64,000 nt of DNA. Source: Fasciolopsis buskii (Eukaryota > Platyhelminthes > Trematoda > Plagiorchiida > Fasciolidae). This document shows, piece after piece, positions 34,953-47,066 of the stretch. The stretch's first letter is position 1. Every line of letters begins with the position of its first letter. The position numbers were made by a program, and so were the translations under genes. The stretch is taken from NCBI GenBank assembly GCA_008360955.1, contig LUCM01008294.1:1-64000 (forward strand), given 5' to 3'. The notes under the pieces are model-generated. The model saw only the letters and a list, made by a program, of their open reading frames with translations. It was not told the origin of the DNA and did not search any database.

Positions 34953-37900
34953 ATTATTCGTTCAGTGTGACAATAGAATGTAGTTATTCCATTAGCAATG
35001 GAAAGTGCTGTAAGAATTAGTTTAAAAACCACGCAGAACTAGTAAAACGCCTGCCTAGAGAACATTTCATGCCGAAAGTCGTTCGGAGAAAGTGATCCAC
35101 TTTCTTGGATTCATCCAAATTGTTCAGTCTGACAAAAATAAAACGAGGGAGGGAATCTTTTCCAAGGGCCACTATGAATGGCAACATGGTTAGGGTAAAA
35201 TTCACTGATATGTGGAGCGATATATTCTCCGAAGTTCGAGAAAATGTAGAACATTATGAATAAATCCTGTGTTGGGCTTCATCGAAATTTGTTGAACATG
35301 TTACATTGAATAGGGTGCCTTATTACCAACTTTCTTTAATTACTGTGAAAGCACCTTTGGCTAAATAACATGGTCCATTCGAAAAACACATACCATCGTG
35401 AATTTTTCCAGCATATGTCTGACTTCCAGATCCGGTTATTTAATGAACGGCGTCGACATTCGAAAACTTCTTGAGATGCAAGGCGCGAGTAATCTGATGA
35501 TGGGGTTGTTGGACTTCACATTAGAATGGTCAAAACCATAACGTGGAACAGTAGCGTGACTATCGATTACCGATGTCTATTGAACTGAGGTTTCTAGCAA
35601 TAAAAACGTCAAACTGTCGCGGATAGATTTCGGTTTGTTATCTCCAGTGGGGTTCCAACGCGCCATGGCTGAGCCACACAGATGGTGGCTAAAATTAGAC
35701 ACCGACTCAACACCGGCTCGCTAAGCAACATCAAGTATAACGTTTTTCTGTGTGCAGCGTATTCACCTCCCAATGAACAGTGTTAGCCCAAACTCTCTCG
35801 ACGCTCGTGCACGTCCGAGCGAAAAGTCTTTGCATGACTCTTGTTTTTTGCGTTCCTGTAGTAACTACAAGCATATATATATATATACGTATTTGTGTAT
35901 GCCAGCGAGATCATAGCTCACAGGCGGCTTGATGCCTCCTATTCTCATCCCGAAGCTGTTCCCATTTGTGTGCTGTACGTTATTCACCAATCCCTTGAAC
36001 CATTCATGTTACGGCGTATTTTTTCTGATTAACTGTACTGTTGTACTGTTGTCCCGTTTATAGATTTGTGTGTTGATTACTTTTCGACACGTAGCCCGCA
36101 TCTTCTTCAGAGGATCTCATTGACCTGGTCGTTTGAACTGCATCCGTACTCGAATTTTGCTTCATTTGGCCGGTTCATAGACAAAATTAATAACCGTTAG
36201 GTTCATGCAGTACAAAGGTTACATTTATGAATAAATTATAAGAGACCATAATGAAAGCTCAAATTGACCTCCAGTCGTTTTTAGATTGCGATATGTCTAA
36301 CAAAATAACCGTTTGGACTAAGTAAACGTATAAACATTTAGTTAGCTAACGAAAAGGAACCATTATGTACGTATTCCAACAGCTATTACACGCGTCCATT
36401 AAAGTACGGAAGCAATAATCCCCTGTGGATTTTCCTAAGAAAAAGTGCTCTTTTCCACTCAGAGTGATTTCAGCTACCGTTATCTGTATACGTTGAAAAT
36501 TCGCTGCTCTACAAATTGGTTCACATGCGACTATCTTTATTTTACGGCAACTATTCATTGAAGTACTGCACACTGGCAGTTAATCAGAACGGTTTAGGTT
36601 GTTGATAAAAGACGTACTTAGTCAGCTCGGTGTATGACCACTTTCTCAAAAACCAGAGTGAACCCAGTAGGTGAGTAATCACTTGAAGAATCGGCAGACA
36701 GACCACACCAAAATGCACAAAGCCAGACACTGCGATTCTCCTTGAAGTTTTACGCAATAACGAGTATTTCTCATAGAACAAAAAAGCATATGGGCTTACG
36801 TGCTGAATCACAAGTGGTAAGTAGCTTCGTGAATACTACTGTTACACATGGTCATGATACTACTTCAAACGCTCTTATGGACGATGTTGTGATTCTAAAT
36901 AAAAACGTCGTAATTGTGTAAATCACCAAAAAAACACGTGGGTTGTCAATAGTGGTAGTGGTGGTAGTGGTGTTGCCACCTACATCAATTCCAACTGATT
37001 CGACAAGTACTGTTCTAGTTTCTTTTCATACTCACGCTATCCAATCTTCAGATCATTCGTACGCGGTAACCGTCGGCTTTTTCGTTTCGTTTGTATTTTC
37101 GTTGTCGACAGTTTGCGTAGTTCCATGTTACTCAGCTGGTACGTTCAACGATTCATTAATTCTCTGCATAGTTCCAATGCTTATTCACATCTCAAAAGTT
37201 TGTTTTTTTTTGTTATGGTAGGTAATCTGGCTAGGATTCTCGGTTAGACCACACACTATGGAAAACCACTGTGAACTTTTATCTGTCGGACTAAGTGCAT
37301 TGTTTAGCACCATCGATCATTGGATTTCACACCTGCGGTCTAAAGTATGCACTCACACAAGCGTTTTCTCACATTCAGTTCAAGCAGACACGTTTCTTAC
37401 GAAGATATATATCCGCAGGGAGTTTACCGTTCTGCACCTGTTTTCTGTCCGTTATAGTATCGCGACTAAGTGACCGTTCGAACCTGTATCTTTCTGTAAA
37501 TTTCATAAGGGAAGTTATAGGGTAGAATTTTATTACTTGCTGCCCTATTTTTTCCTCACATCTGGAATAGTGGTTTCTGTTCATATGAAGCGACCGCTCT
37601 GGATGCGGGTGGCCCTAAACAATGGAGGGTAAACCTGAAGTTTATCAGGTATCATTGTAGGTATAATCGAAGACCAAACTTCATGGGACCAAGTTTGCTG
37701 GTCCATTCCTTCAAACCCGGAATACCAAGAATAATTGACAATGGATTAAGCTTCCCCGTGGTCAGATAAAAGAACGTCTTATAGACAATGTAGATATAAA
37801 TCGTTCTAAGGTTTTCTTTCCCCGTCAGGTTTAACTTTCCAGTTGTGTATCCCATAATGATTTGAGGAATACTCAATCATGGAGGTCCTTATATCACGCC

Positions 37901-38556
37901 AGTTAATAAACATTACTGGCCCAGAAGGGTCTGCAGTGAGATGGTGTCAACCAACGGAGGACTTCCTTGCTGTGAGCTGACCACTTCGGTATTTTAACCC
38001 TTCACTGCCACTATATTCCACTATAGTTGACGTTTCAGTACTATCACTTCGATACCTAAATAACTGAACACACAGGAGAAATCCAAGAATAAAGATCTTT
38101 TGGTTATCACGAATATTTGCCTAACTGAGCTATGGACTATTTTTGCGGAAGAACCTAGAGAGTTAAAATTGGTGGAAACATCTCCGAACATCGTCCAACC
38201 AATACGACTATAGTCAAAGGCTCTGTTCTTTCTCCGCGTTTCTTTTCTACACACATCAGTCATTTGCCATTTTTCCATCCTGGTTTCATTTTGAAATGCG
38301 CGGCTGCCGGTGTTTTGATCCGGTCCATATCGACCAAATATAAATTAAAATAATTCAGTTAAACCTGCGAGCACTGTTAGGCATCGAAAATGTATTTCCT
38401 TCGCTGTTCAGACCTGGTTTATTGAAGACACTTTCGCCATTATTTCTGCCGTTCTTGCAAGTAGAAATAATGTGAAGTATGGCTAGGGGACCGTCTTTTG
38501 GACAACATTTCACACACAAATCTCAGATCAGCCGATCAACCCTACACTTAGGTTAG
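34953..38556. other. Non-coding stretch, hammerhead-like motif inside
   Basis: A (TA)n run lies at about 35875-35887 and a TAGTGG repeat at about 36949-36971. The motif at 36081-36110 has its own entry. No coding signal was seen. Confidence 0.3.
36081..36110 (-). other. Hammerhead-like motif, isolated
   Basis: Minus strand: CTGAAGAA, then GATGCG paired with CGTGTC (two G-U pairs) around a GGCTA loop, then GAAAAG. CTGAAGA fits the hammerhead CUGANGA core and GAAA the second core strand, but there is one extra A before stem II, and I could not draw stems I and III. Confidence 0.35.
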
Positions 38557-38730
38557 CGGTGGCCAGATGGATAAGATCGTGGCTTTTGGACGCAAAGGTC
38601 GCGGGTTCAAATACTCCCGCCGCCAGCCAATTTCCCCACTTGGAAACCCTCTGTTGGCCGCAGCAACATTCCTGAAAATTGATGTACATTGTTGTTTCAT
38701 TATTAAAGGAAGTAAGAGATAAAATACTAG
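38557..38730 (+). mobile_element. SINE-A copy 7 (full length)
   Basis: Head GGCCAGATGGATAAGATCGT, box B GTCGCGGGTTCAAATACTCC, body CCAATTTCCCCACTTGGAAA and CCCTCTGTTGGCCGCAGC, tail ATTAAAGGAAGTAAGAGATA. An open minus frame over it (38528-38809) is not a gene. Confidence 0.9.
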
Positions 38731-38828
38731 AGTCAAATTCGATTTCATTAGAGCCCATCGTTCGTGCATACCTTCCATCACATCCAGAGTTTAAACCCGG
38801 TCTTTCCAACTGGGAGGTGTATGTATTT

Positions 38829-38835
38829 GTGTGTG

Positions 38836-38875
<40 letters not shown>
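38829..38875 (+). repeat. (GT)n microsatellite
   Basis: A GT dinucleotide run with two early interruptions. Confidence 0.95.
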
Positions 38876-38876
<1 letters not shown>

Positions 38877-39666
38877 CACCACTACGCCACTGGCTGCTGT
38901 TAAAGCTGCCCAAATCACCGAATTAAGTTTGCTCATTTGTCGTCCTCAACGACAGGCATTGAAGCCCGACATAACCAAAAGGAGACAGTGGAAAATATAG
39001 TTAGAAGTGAACGGTAGATGCAACACTAAAACTTGGTATTCGTAGAAATTTTCAACGTTAGCTGTGATTTGCACTTCGCATCCTGTTTCACAAAAACGAG
39101 CTCACATATTTTTGCTCAAATCCTGGTCATTCGTTGGATTTCGAACATTCGAATGTCAACTGATTTATGACAGCCGCGCAGTTCGATTTGTCGGTTCTCC
39201 TACATAGTTGTGAAACAGTGAGAAAAAAAACAGTTTCGCCAAGTGAATAGAAATTTGGAGAGGATGGAAATCCGCTTGATCGTGTAGCAAAACGCCCATG
39301 CTAGCAAACGAAGAGAATTTGTCAAACGAAATACGTGTTGCGCGGTCCTACATTCTATCCTAATACTAAGTGAACATCCAGCAAACTTGAAGGACAATGG
39401 AATCTCGTGATACTCACGTACGGTATGAACGAGAGGGGCAGGCGTGTCGCTAACCGATTGTCATACACACAGACAGACAGAGATCAGAATGTGTGCGTTA
39501 ATCGAATTCTTTAATTTCCATGCCCGAGCAGTATTGTATCCTTCATAAAAATTCACGTAGACGAATTGTTCTAAACTGCTCTGGATACCATATGGCCATG
39601 TTCACTAGGCTTGCATTTTCTCAAACACGGACAGAACGTGAATGGTAAGGCAATACGTGTACGTAG
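38876..39666. other. Non-coding stretch, nothing identified
   Basis: No repeat or gene was recognised. Confidence 0.3.
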
Positions 39667-39843
39667 GTGACTGCAAAATGTACTAATGGAGCTAACACAG
39701 TCAGATTAGCCATGTTGAGGCTGGTTAATTCGCACACATCTAATCCACAATTAACATTGCCGATTGGGACCACGCAGGCGGCTACGTCAACTAGGCCATC
39801 CGATCAGGGAAATCTTGCGTACCGCGATTTGATTGGATTTAGT
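39667..39843 (+). CDS. Candidate exon of an unidentified host gene
   Basis: An open frame of exactly 59 codons is bounded by TACGTAG at its left and by the strong donor AGT|GTAAGT at 39844. Part of the translation reads NSHTSNPQLTLPIGTTQAAT and then SDQGNLAYRDLIGF, polar and low-complexity, as in a linker or disordered part of a larger protein. The exon is symmetric (phase 0 at both ends). The left acceptor lacks a good pyrimidine tract; other AGs at 39702-39703 and 39710-39711 would shorten it. No homologue is recognised. A second candidate segment with a donor AAG|GTCAGT lies at about 40430-40512 but is out of phase with this one. Confidence 0.3.
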
Positions 39844-41029
39844 GTAAGTTGTTCGGAATTTCGATTCGTTCTCCGGGAATGCTAGCAATGGTTGAACTGG
39901 AAATAATTCACAACCATCGGATTAAAATCGATGCTGGAAAAGAATATGCTGATTAGTTGGTCTGATGAGACAACGAAAATATCCCTGATTTGGTAGTTTT
40001 CTTTAGGTGACGTCTTCTAAGAAATTAAAGCTCAGATACTGATAAAAAGCTAGTAAGTAAGGAATGCAATGACCAATGGTAAACACTGAGATATATATTC
40101 TACTGACTGAATTTTTACTGTTCTGAAGTAACTCACAATGCATGACCGAATTTCCGGGTTCCGAACGGGAGCATGACTTCAAACAAGGTCGAAACGAGAG
40201 AGATCAGACGAGTAGTAGAATGACAATTTCCACTTCGTCAGGGATTTTCCGGGATGGAGGAAGAGATTTGCAAGCTTCCTGATCACAGTGGTACTAACTG
40301 GATAGGTGATTCGTGAGCCGTAACCCAGTAGGCGTTTCATCTACCGTCAAAGTTACACAATCGGACTTAAGATGGCGGCGCAGAGTCAATTCTTTAGGAA
40401 ATTTCCCTCTCTCTCGAGAGTGGACACAGTCTAACAAAACGTTGTTTGAGATGGATGGGGAATAACGAAATTGGGAATAACGCTAGCGTTAACCAGACAG
40501 GAAGTACCAAGGTCAGTTGGCAGCAACTCACTTTTTGGTTACCCATGATCGCAGATTTTCATCATCCAAAACTTGTTATCGCTGGCATCATCATCATCAC
40601 CACCATCAGTTTCCACCGTTATTATCGTCATCGCCATACTTGTTACTGTTATACTACAAACATATTTTTATGTTTATGGGACTCCATTTGATAGGAGTAA
40701 TACTCGTGCAGATGGATAAAATGTGATCAGTCGGTATCCAGTCGATGAACCGCGGAAATAAGGTATGGTGTAATGTAACAAGATTTTCCATTTTTATACA
40801 GAACAATCCGGTTACAACTACGCGCAAAAACTTGTCTTGAACAATGGTGCAAATTTGGTGCTTTCCACATCAAATCATCAGATTCAGCAAATGCAAACTA
40901 AGGTTTAAAAATATTCACTAAGTTAACATATATTTGTCATATTCTAATGTCCATCATTTGAACAATACGGGTGTGTTGAACTGGCCGCCTACTCCGTATC
41001 TTTGCTACTTAAAGATACAAGTTACTTAC
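39844..41029. other. Possible intronic DNA
   Basis: It holds an ATC/ACC triplet-rich patch near 40587-40610 and the second candidate exon near 40430-40512. No repeat was recognised. Confidence 0.25.
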
Positions 41030-41095
41030 CATTTCCCTCTTGGGTTTACCAGTCCCACTCAAGTGCAGTTGACGTTTCCAACAACGAGTTTCAAT
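41030..41095 (-). CDS. Candidate 66-bp exon, minus strand
   Basis: On the minus strand a pyrimidine-rich tract (GTTCCTTTATCCTGTTCTGAG) leads to an AG, then 22 open codons (IETRCWKRQLHLSGTGKPKR and two more), then ATG|GTAAGTAA, a near-perfect donor. Both splice signals are among the best in the window. The product is basic and not recognised. It lies on the opposite strand to the candidate at 39667, so the two cannot belong to one gene. Confidence 0.3.
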
Positions 41096-42129
41096 CTCAG
41101 AACAGGATAAAGGAACAATACCAAGCAAATGAATGCACTTTTATTTTCTGGCTGTTGCGGCTACATAAGTAGGACATTTCTACTGCTATTTGTACGATGC
41201 TCAGATTACGCAGAACAAATGGTTGGCTTGGAATAATTATTGACTCAAGTGAGATTGAGAAATGAAGTCAGCTTAGCTGTGATTTCGAAAATAGGGTACA
41301 TCGGGCGATTAAACTTAGTCTGTGTTAATTCACATCCGGTTGTGGTCGATCATTGCCTGTTACGTAATCCCATTTTGCGAGACATCGCATGGTGTTCGTA
41401 GAGTGGTGTGGATTCTTGGTTTAGACGGCTGAAGCGACCTGGCGAGTTGTTTTTGTGAAAGAAGGGTTCAGTTACAAGAACGAGAAATCGCATCTTCCAC
41501 AGTTTACGAAGGCAGATTAACAGTCTGAGATTCGATCTTGAGCGACAATGCCAATATTGGCTCACTGGACCCTAAGGAATCTCACGTAGTTCTCTCTTCG
41601 AAGACTCGCTCTGCGGTGTTACCGGGTATCATCCACACGAGGCTTGATGGGGCTTTCTCATTTGTGCTTCTTCCGACACACTCATTTTCAAAATGGGTTG
41701 CAATGCGATACGAAGAACTCACTGATCAAATGACAAGTTCAAATTTTGATCGGAGTTGGGCACAAACTGCGAATGCCATGATTTAAACTAAATGAAAATT
41801 GACTATCATTTGTCAATGATAATGACTAATAACTTCTTTAAGAACCTAGTTGGAGCTTGAACCAAAAGCAAACACACAAGCTCATAAAAAGAAATGGGGA
41901 CATTCCTCTCAAAGTTAAGTAGTCATTACAGTCTTGATTTCACTCACTTCTAAGTGCGGCAAATTTGGGAACTTTTTTTGGTATGAACTAGTTCATTTTG
42001 TTTGGACCTGGTGAGCTATATTTATTCATTCAGTCAATGAGTTTTTTTAACCCAATCTTATTTTCATTAGAGGCGCCTGTAGATTAAACAATTTCGTTCT
42101 ACTAAGAACCGGTGGACTGTGAACCGGGT
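41096..42129. other. Non-coding stretch, nothing identified
   Basis: No supported gene was seen. Confidence 0.3.
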
Positions 42130-42560
42130 TTTTGATCGATTCAGTCAAAGTCAAAAAAATAAAAAAACAATTTTATGTGCTGGGGGTCAGAGTGAATTTT
42201 CACCTTAGACATATGAAACGTGTGACAGACACATGGACAAAAAGAAGACGTTCACTGGCAGCTCATTGGGATGAAATATGGGGCGGAATAGAAACGAATA
42301 TGACTGCTGCATGAATCCAATCCAATTGAAATGCATTCCGTAGTCAGGTATTAGCAGGCTGTGGTTTCACCAGTAAAAAGCATATGGAAAATACGATTGC
42401 TCTTGCACGTGAAGGTACACGAGAGGATAAATATGATGGTGGAAATAATTGAAGAATGAGAGGAAAATTGGGCAAGTACTATGCCACAACAGTGGTCGAG
42501 GTTGGATAGCAAACTGTTTGAAAGCATATCATAGTCACAAAGTGATTAATTTCCTTAGAA
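42130..42560 (+). pseudogene. RTE endonuclease end and EN-RT linker fragment
   Basis: LGVRVNFHLRHMK fits the stretch after the SDH motif in RTE endonucleases (usually ALV.ARL.LRL). It is followed by AAHWDEIWGGIETNMTAA, like the linker pattern HW..I...I..AA that I also see at 12422-12993, and after a stop and frame change by EENWASTMPQQWSRLDSKLF, like E.WW...A.QME.A...G..R.LF. The order and spacing agree with the copy at 12.4-13.0 kb. Individual matches are weak. Confidence 0.45.
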
Positions 42561-45500
42561 GATCCAAGTAGTTTTTGAAATGTTTCGGTCTTTCAAACCG
42601 GTGAATAGTGCAGGGTGCAATAAGGCCATAAAGTGCGAATAATTGAACTAACAAGCTGATGGTCAAATTTATACGATACTGCCCTCTTTCTCGGTATACT
42701 GGACAAAAAAGGACCGTCTGTGTATTTTATCGACTACCGATCGGGCAGGTTCCGTACCAAAAAAGATTGGGGATCAAAATTATTCTAGAGTAACGAGGAA
42801 CAGGAACTTTTGAATCTACTCGTTATTGGTTGACGCCATTGAGTAAAGTTTAGTATTGAGAACCACGATGAAGCATAAAGAAGACATCAGCACACTGAAA
42901 AGCCTTCTATTATTAGGATGAAAAGTAAGTCTAGTTGCTGAGTGTATTTAAGTTACCTAGAAAATCACCAAGACATCCGTAAGCAGTGCAAGAGAAGTCA
43001 AAAAACTGTCATCATCTCGTCTTTTCATCCAATAAAATCTAGAGCAACAAGAAGCTTAGTAGGGAGAAATAAAACGAGAAAATGGAAGGGTCACTTGAAA
43101 ATGTTATGCTGTTATTAGGAAGAAAAATGATGGAGGAACCCAAAAGGAACCAATGGATTTCGATCAGCAAACTAGTCAGATAAAATATTTTATGCGGTAG
43201 GATCTACATGGCTTTAGTGTTCAGTCTAAATGGTGCAGCGATTGTTGGACAGAGAAAAGTTTCAGTGTGATCGGTAGGAACAAGCCGCTTTCTCATCTTA
43301 TCACTATTCTCTTCATGCTAGTTATCAACTGGGTTACGATTCTGGTAGGGCTAATTATCTTTTCTCGTGTTCGTTTCGCATTGTTTGTTTGCAAGCTGGG
43401 CTATATAATTACGCATCCATTGTACAGTTGAGAAACCGGCATCAATTTCGTATGAAGTGATTACTCCAGAACAGTTCCGAATTCTGGTTTGCTCGGAGGA
43501 AATGAGAGGGACACATTTCGATCCACATCTGAGTACAGTGCTACACAACAACCCGAGCTGTTCCAATTGTAACTCACAAGAAAAAATTCCATAAAAAAAC
43601 GAATACAAAATATGACGATTTCCCCCTAAAATGACGCTTCATTTGATGGAAACCATTGGTGGATTTCCGTTCAGAGAACAATAATCAAAGGTTCCTCAAT
43701 TCACAGCGACACACAACAGATCACAGGACTTTCTATCTTTGTTCAAGGATTTGCGCACTTTGGACACACTTTAATACTGATAATGGATTGACGGAATAGA
43801 AAATAGAAATATTACTTGGACTTGATTTTTATTTCCTATCTTAAATTTCCCATTGGATTTCCTAACATAAATCTGCAATGAATGCATTTAATCAATTCAA
43901 CTAGCCGGTCCATTATCCAATAATCAAGAGATTCAACAGCCCGGATGCTAGAACAGAGTGCTAAATTAGAAGAGAACACGGATTTATAATTTAGCCCGTC
44001 AAGGAGAACGAACTGTTTCAGTTAAGTCCAGTTCATGTCCAATAACTCGTCCGAACCAGAAGACAACCTTACGCAACCTAAACGTCGGCTTGAAGAATGA
44101 AAGTCATCTTGCTACCTCAGACCAGTTCTACCGATAGCCCTGAGCACTTTATTGGGTAATCCGTTTTCTTCCGCTCTGATGCATGCATTCCGTCAAAAAT
44201 CGTGCACGAATTAGAAGTGAAACATTTAAAAAGGCCTAACTGCCTTCGTTCCCCTGAACTGAATTGAATGGTCCGTTAGGATGTAATCACGAAATGCACA
44301 TTCAGTCTGTGCAGAGGCAGAATTTGGGAGCTGAGAAAGTCTCACTTACGAACCCGTGATTTTTGTTACTTCTGGAGTTTTAGCCTCAATTAGCCCTTGA
44401 AGTTATGCATTTTTGCTTTCCCAAACCATACCTACTGGATTGTCTGAATTGGTGCAAACTAATCCCAAATGCATATGAGACAGCCTATTACAATGTGGGT
44501 GATCCATCGGGATGGGACCTGGCAACTACGCACGTCATCGTCAAAACGATACCTACCGCGTGTTTGAAAACGTGGACATCTGGGTGAAGGGTGAAATGGA
44601 CCAGTAGGAGTAAGATTGAAGTCGTTCAAAAGGAGTCATAGGACTACTAAAACTGGAAAAGTCGCAATATTGATGCATTTGGTCACCGGAATATTAAAGG
44701 TCCACAGGCGAAGTTCATAATGGATTCAACTGTATAAACAGGACGGAGATAATGAACCTCATTCGGAGAACAGATAACAAAGGACGGTCTCCTAAAGAGA
44801 AGATAAGCCAACAGTATGCATTACTAAGTGTAACCGATAGTCTACCGAGAGAACTAAGAAGGAATCCACCAAGCGGGAATCGCTACAAGAACGCTGGCAA
44901 GGAAAGATGTTTTTCATGCCATCAGTGTCCCATATGTGAATCCACATAAATAAGGGTGAAGCTGGCTGAGGAACAAGGTTATGATAACTGAAGGCTCAGT
45001 AGGTTTTCAGAGTCTGGAAAGCAGCATGACAAAAGCCTGGGATGAACACATAATATCATATTTTGGCCCTACCGACAAGTCCGAAATCACGAGGATTCGG
45101 GGCTTTTATCGCTGCGTTGACATACGCACCACGAGAGTAGTGGGTGATAACTCAAATCCTTTATTCGGGTCAATGATCAACCCAGCGGTGGTACCAAATT
45201 TCTTGGTATCATTTTTGAGTTCCTACAGGAAATTTGGAAGAAAGGAAACTTATATAATTATTCTGTCCTAATCGGATTCGGTATAGGGTGATACGATTTG
45301 CTAAGAATCCTAACTTCTAAAAATTTTCCCCAGATGGATCAGTCGCGACAAAATAATATGCAAAAGTGATGGGACTGGAAAGTAACTGGTAGATCCATCA
45401 ATCGACTGACCGACTGGACAAACAACCACTCAACCAATTAATTCGGTAATGAATGACTCAATAGTTCAGGGAAATATTTGCCCGAATGTCAACACTTTAG

Positions 45501-46084
45501 TAGAATGTTTAAGCAATATATGTTTGCTGCCATAACAACTGTCATGACGCAGTTATTAAATTTGAGAATTCTTACGGTACGGAAAATGGGCTGTCTTAAA
45601 ATAATTTTTCCGCCTCACATGGTAGTATGTACTCATTAGTATTAAATTTTAAAAGGGACTATAGTCAGGCACCACCCGTCGATTTACTGCGGGGAGAAAT
45701 GTAGAATAACTGCACGGTTATTGCCTAATTAAATTGGGTTCAATTGCGAAAATCGACTATCTAGGAGAAATTCGAGTTCACACATGCAGCCTAATAACTT
45801 GTGTGAACCCTTCGGGTAGCCTGCAAGCTGAGACACGAGACCCTAACCAAGCGTTTAAGCAGAGATCATTAGTTGCTTTTAGACGACCTAAAAGAACGTG
45901 AGTGACACCCACGCACGGAACTGGATTTTCTAACATCGGAGACTTTTCTAACTGTGATGCATTCTATCCTTGTCAAACCACGTTTGCTAACCAATCATCG
46001 TAGAATTATATCACTGCGATAATGCAAACGTGCTTGAGATAACGGTGCTCTGCTTATGGTGATCATGTCGTCGAACTAATCGGA
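42561..46084. other. Non-coding stretch, nothing identified
   Basis: Only chance-length frames and no repeat copy were recognised. The first few hundred bases might hold further decayed RTE sequence. Confidence 0.3.
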
Positions 46085-46450
46085 TTCAAACCAGATAGCC
46101 TGGCGGCTAAGACAATCGCTTCGGTATCCTTCATTCCGGGTTTAGATCCCACATATGCATATCTGTTGGTTCTTAACAAGTCAGATTAGATCAGATCAAC
46201 TGCGTTCCATGATTTTTACCTGAGTACGTATAGTGGCAGATAAACTGCTCCAAAACGACCGCTTTCTTCATTCACGGAATAACCAATCATCCATAAGTCT
46301 TGTTCACGTGATCCTCGTGATTCCAATCCCAGAGTCCAGCCTAGTTTCGGTGAGAAATGTGACACTCGATACCCAGCCGCGTTGAATCGTGTGCCCCGGT
46401 GTGATCATCTGGACCAACTCATTCTCACATCTTTTCTGCCAGATTTCCCA

Positions 46451-46481
<31 letters not shown>

Positions 46482-46500
46482 GTTATATTATTATTATTGC
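46085..46500 (+). mobile_element. SINE-B-like element with (ATT)n tail
   Basis: Head AGCCTGGCGGCTAAGACAAT and box B TTCCGGGTTTAGATCCCACA resemble the head of 48530-48665. About 270 bases of unassigned body lead into a TTA/ATT triplet run at 46451-46499. That the microsatellite is this element's tail is an inference. Confidence 0.45.
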
Positions 46501-46895
46501 CATTACTTCTGTGATGCTCTCTGAATCTGTTTAATCTGAGGTGGTTAATGAGTCAGTGTTGCCGACTTCGCATGTTGATTCGAATCCGGCCGCAGTAAAA
46601 TATTTTCCAGTTCTGTGGCTCTCAGTTTCCTACCTGAAAGCAAAACATTTTCGCAACGGAAGAATCATGATGAAGACAATAAAATATAAGTACTGCTATA
46701 ACCTAATTCAGTGACTTAGTGGCTGCAAAATTTCCACGTACAGTTCGATCACTTCTGAGTAATCCTATTACTTTCTTGTACCTTTCAGCCTCATACTCAT
46801 TAAATGGGCACCCTTAATTTTCCTGTTACTGATATGAGGACACTGACGAATAAACAGAATGGCTCCATTACACCATCTTTTCTTTTGTTCTTTTA
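46501..46895. other. Non-coding stretch
   Basis: A box-B-like GATTCGAATCCGGCC lies near 46580. Nothing else was seen. Confidence 0.3.
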
Positions 46896-47066
46896 TTTAT
46901 ATATATTTTTTATATTTTATTTCCTTTACTAATGAAACAACAATGTATATCATTTTTCAGGAAGGGGGCCGCGGCCAACGGAGGGCTGCCAAGTGCGGAA
47001 GTTGACCGTGGATGGGAGGATTCGAACCCACGGCCTTATTCGTTTGAACACGGCCGATCAAAATCG
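46896..47066 (-). mobile_element. SINE-A copy 8
   Basis: Minus strand: GTGTTCAAACGAATAAGGCC, box B GTGGGTTCGAATCCTCCCAT, body GGTCAACTTCCGCACTTGGC and AGCCCTCCGTTGGCCGCGG, tail TAGTAAAGGAAATAAAATAT. Confidence 0.88.

Noticed and set aside
38528..38809. Two overlapping minus-strand frames
   Set aside because: They are the antisense of SINE-A copy 7.
39960..39982. CTGATGAGACAACGAAAATA, which contains the hammerhead core strings
   Set aside because: There is no stem II between CTGATGA and GAAA and no flanking pairing was seen, so I take it as coincidence.
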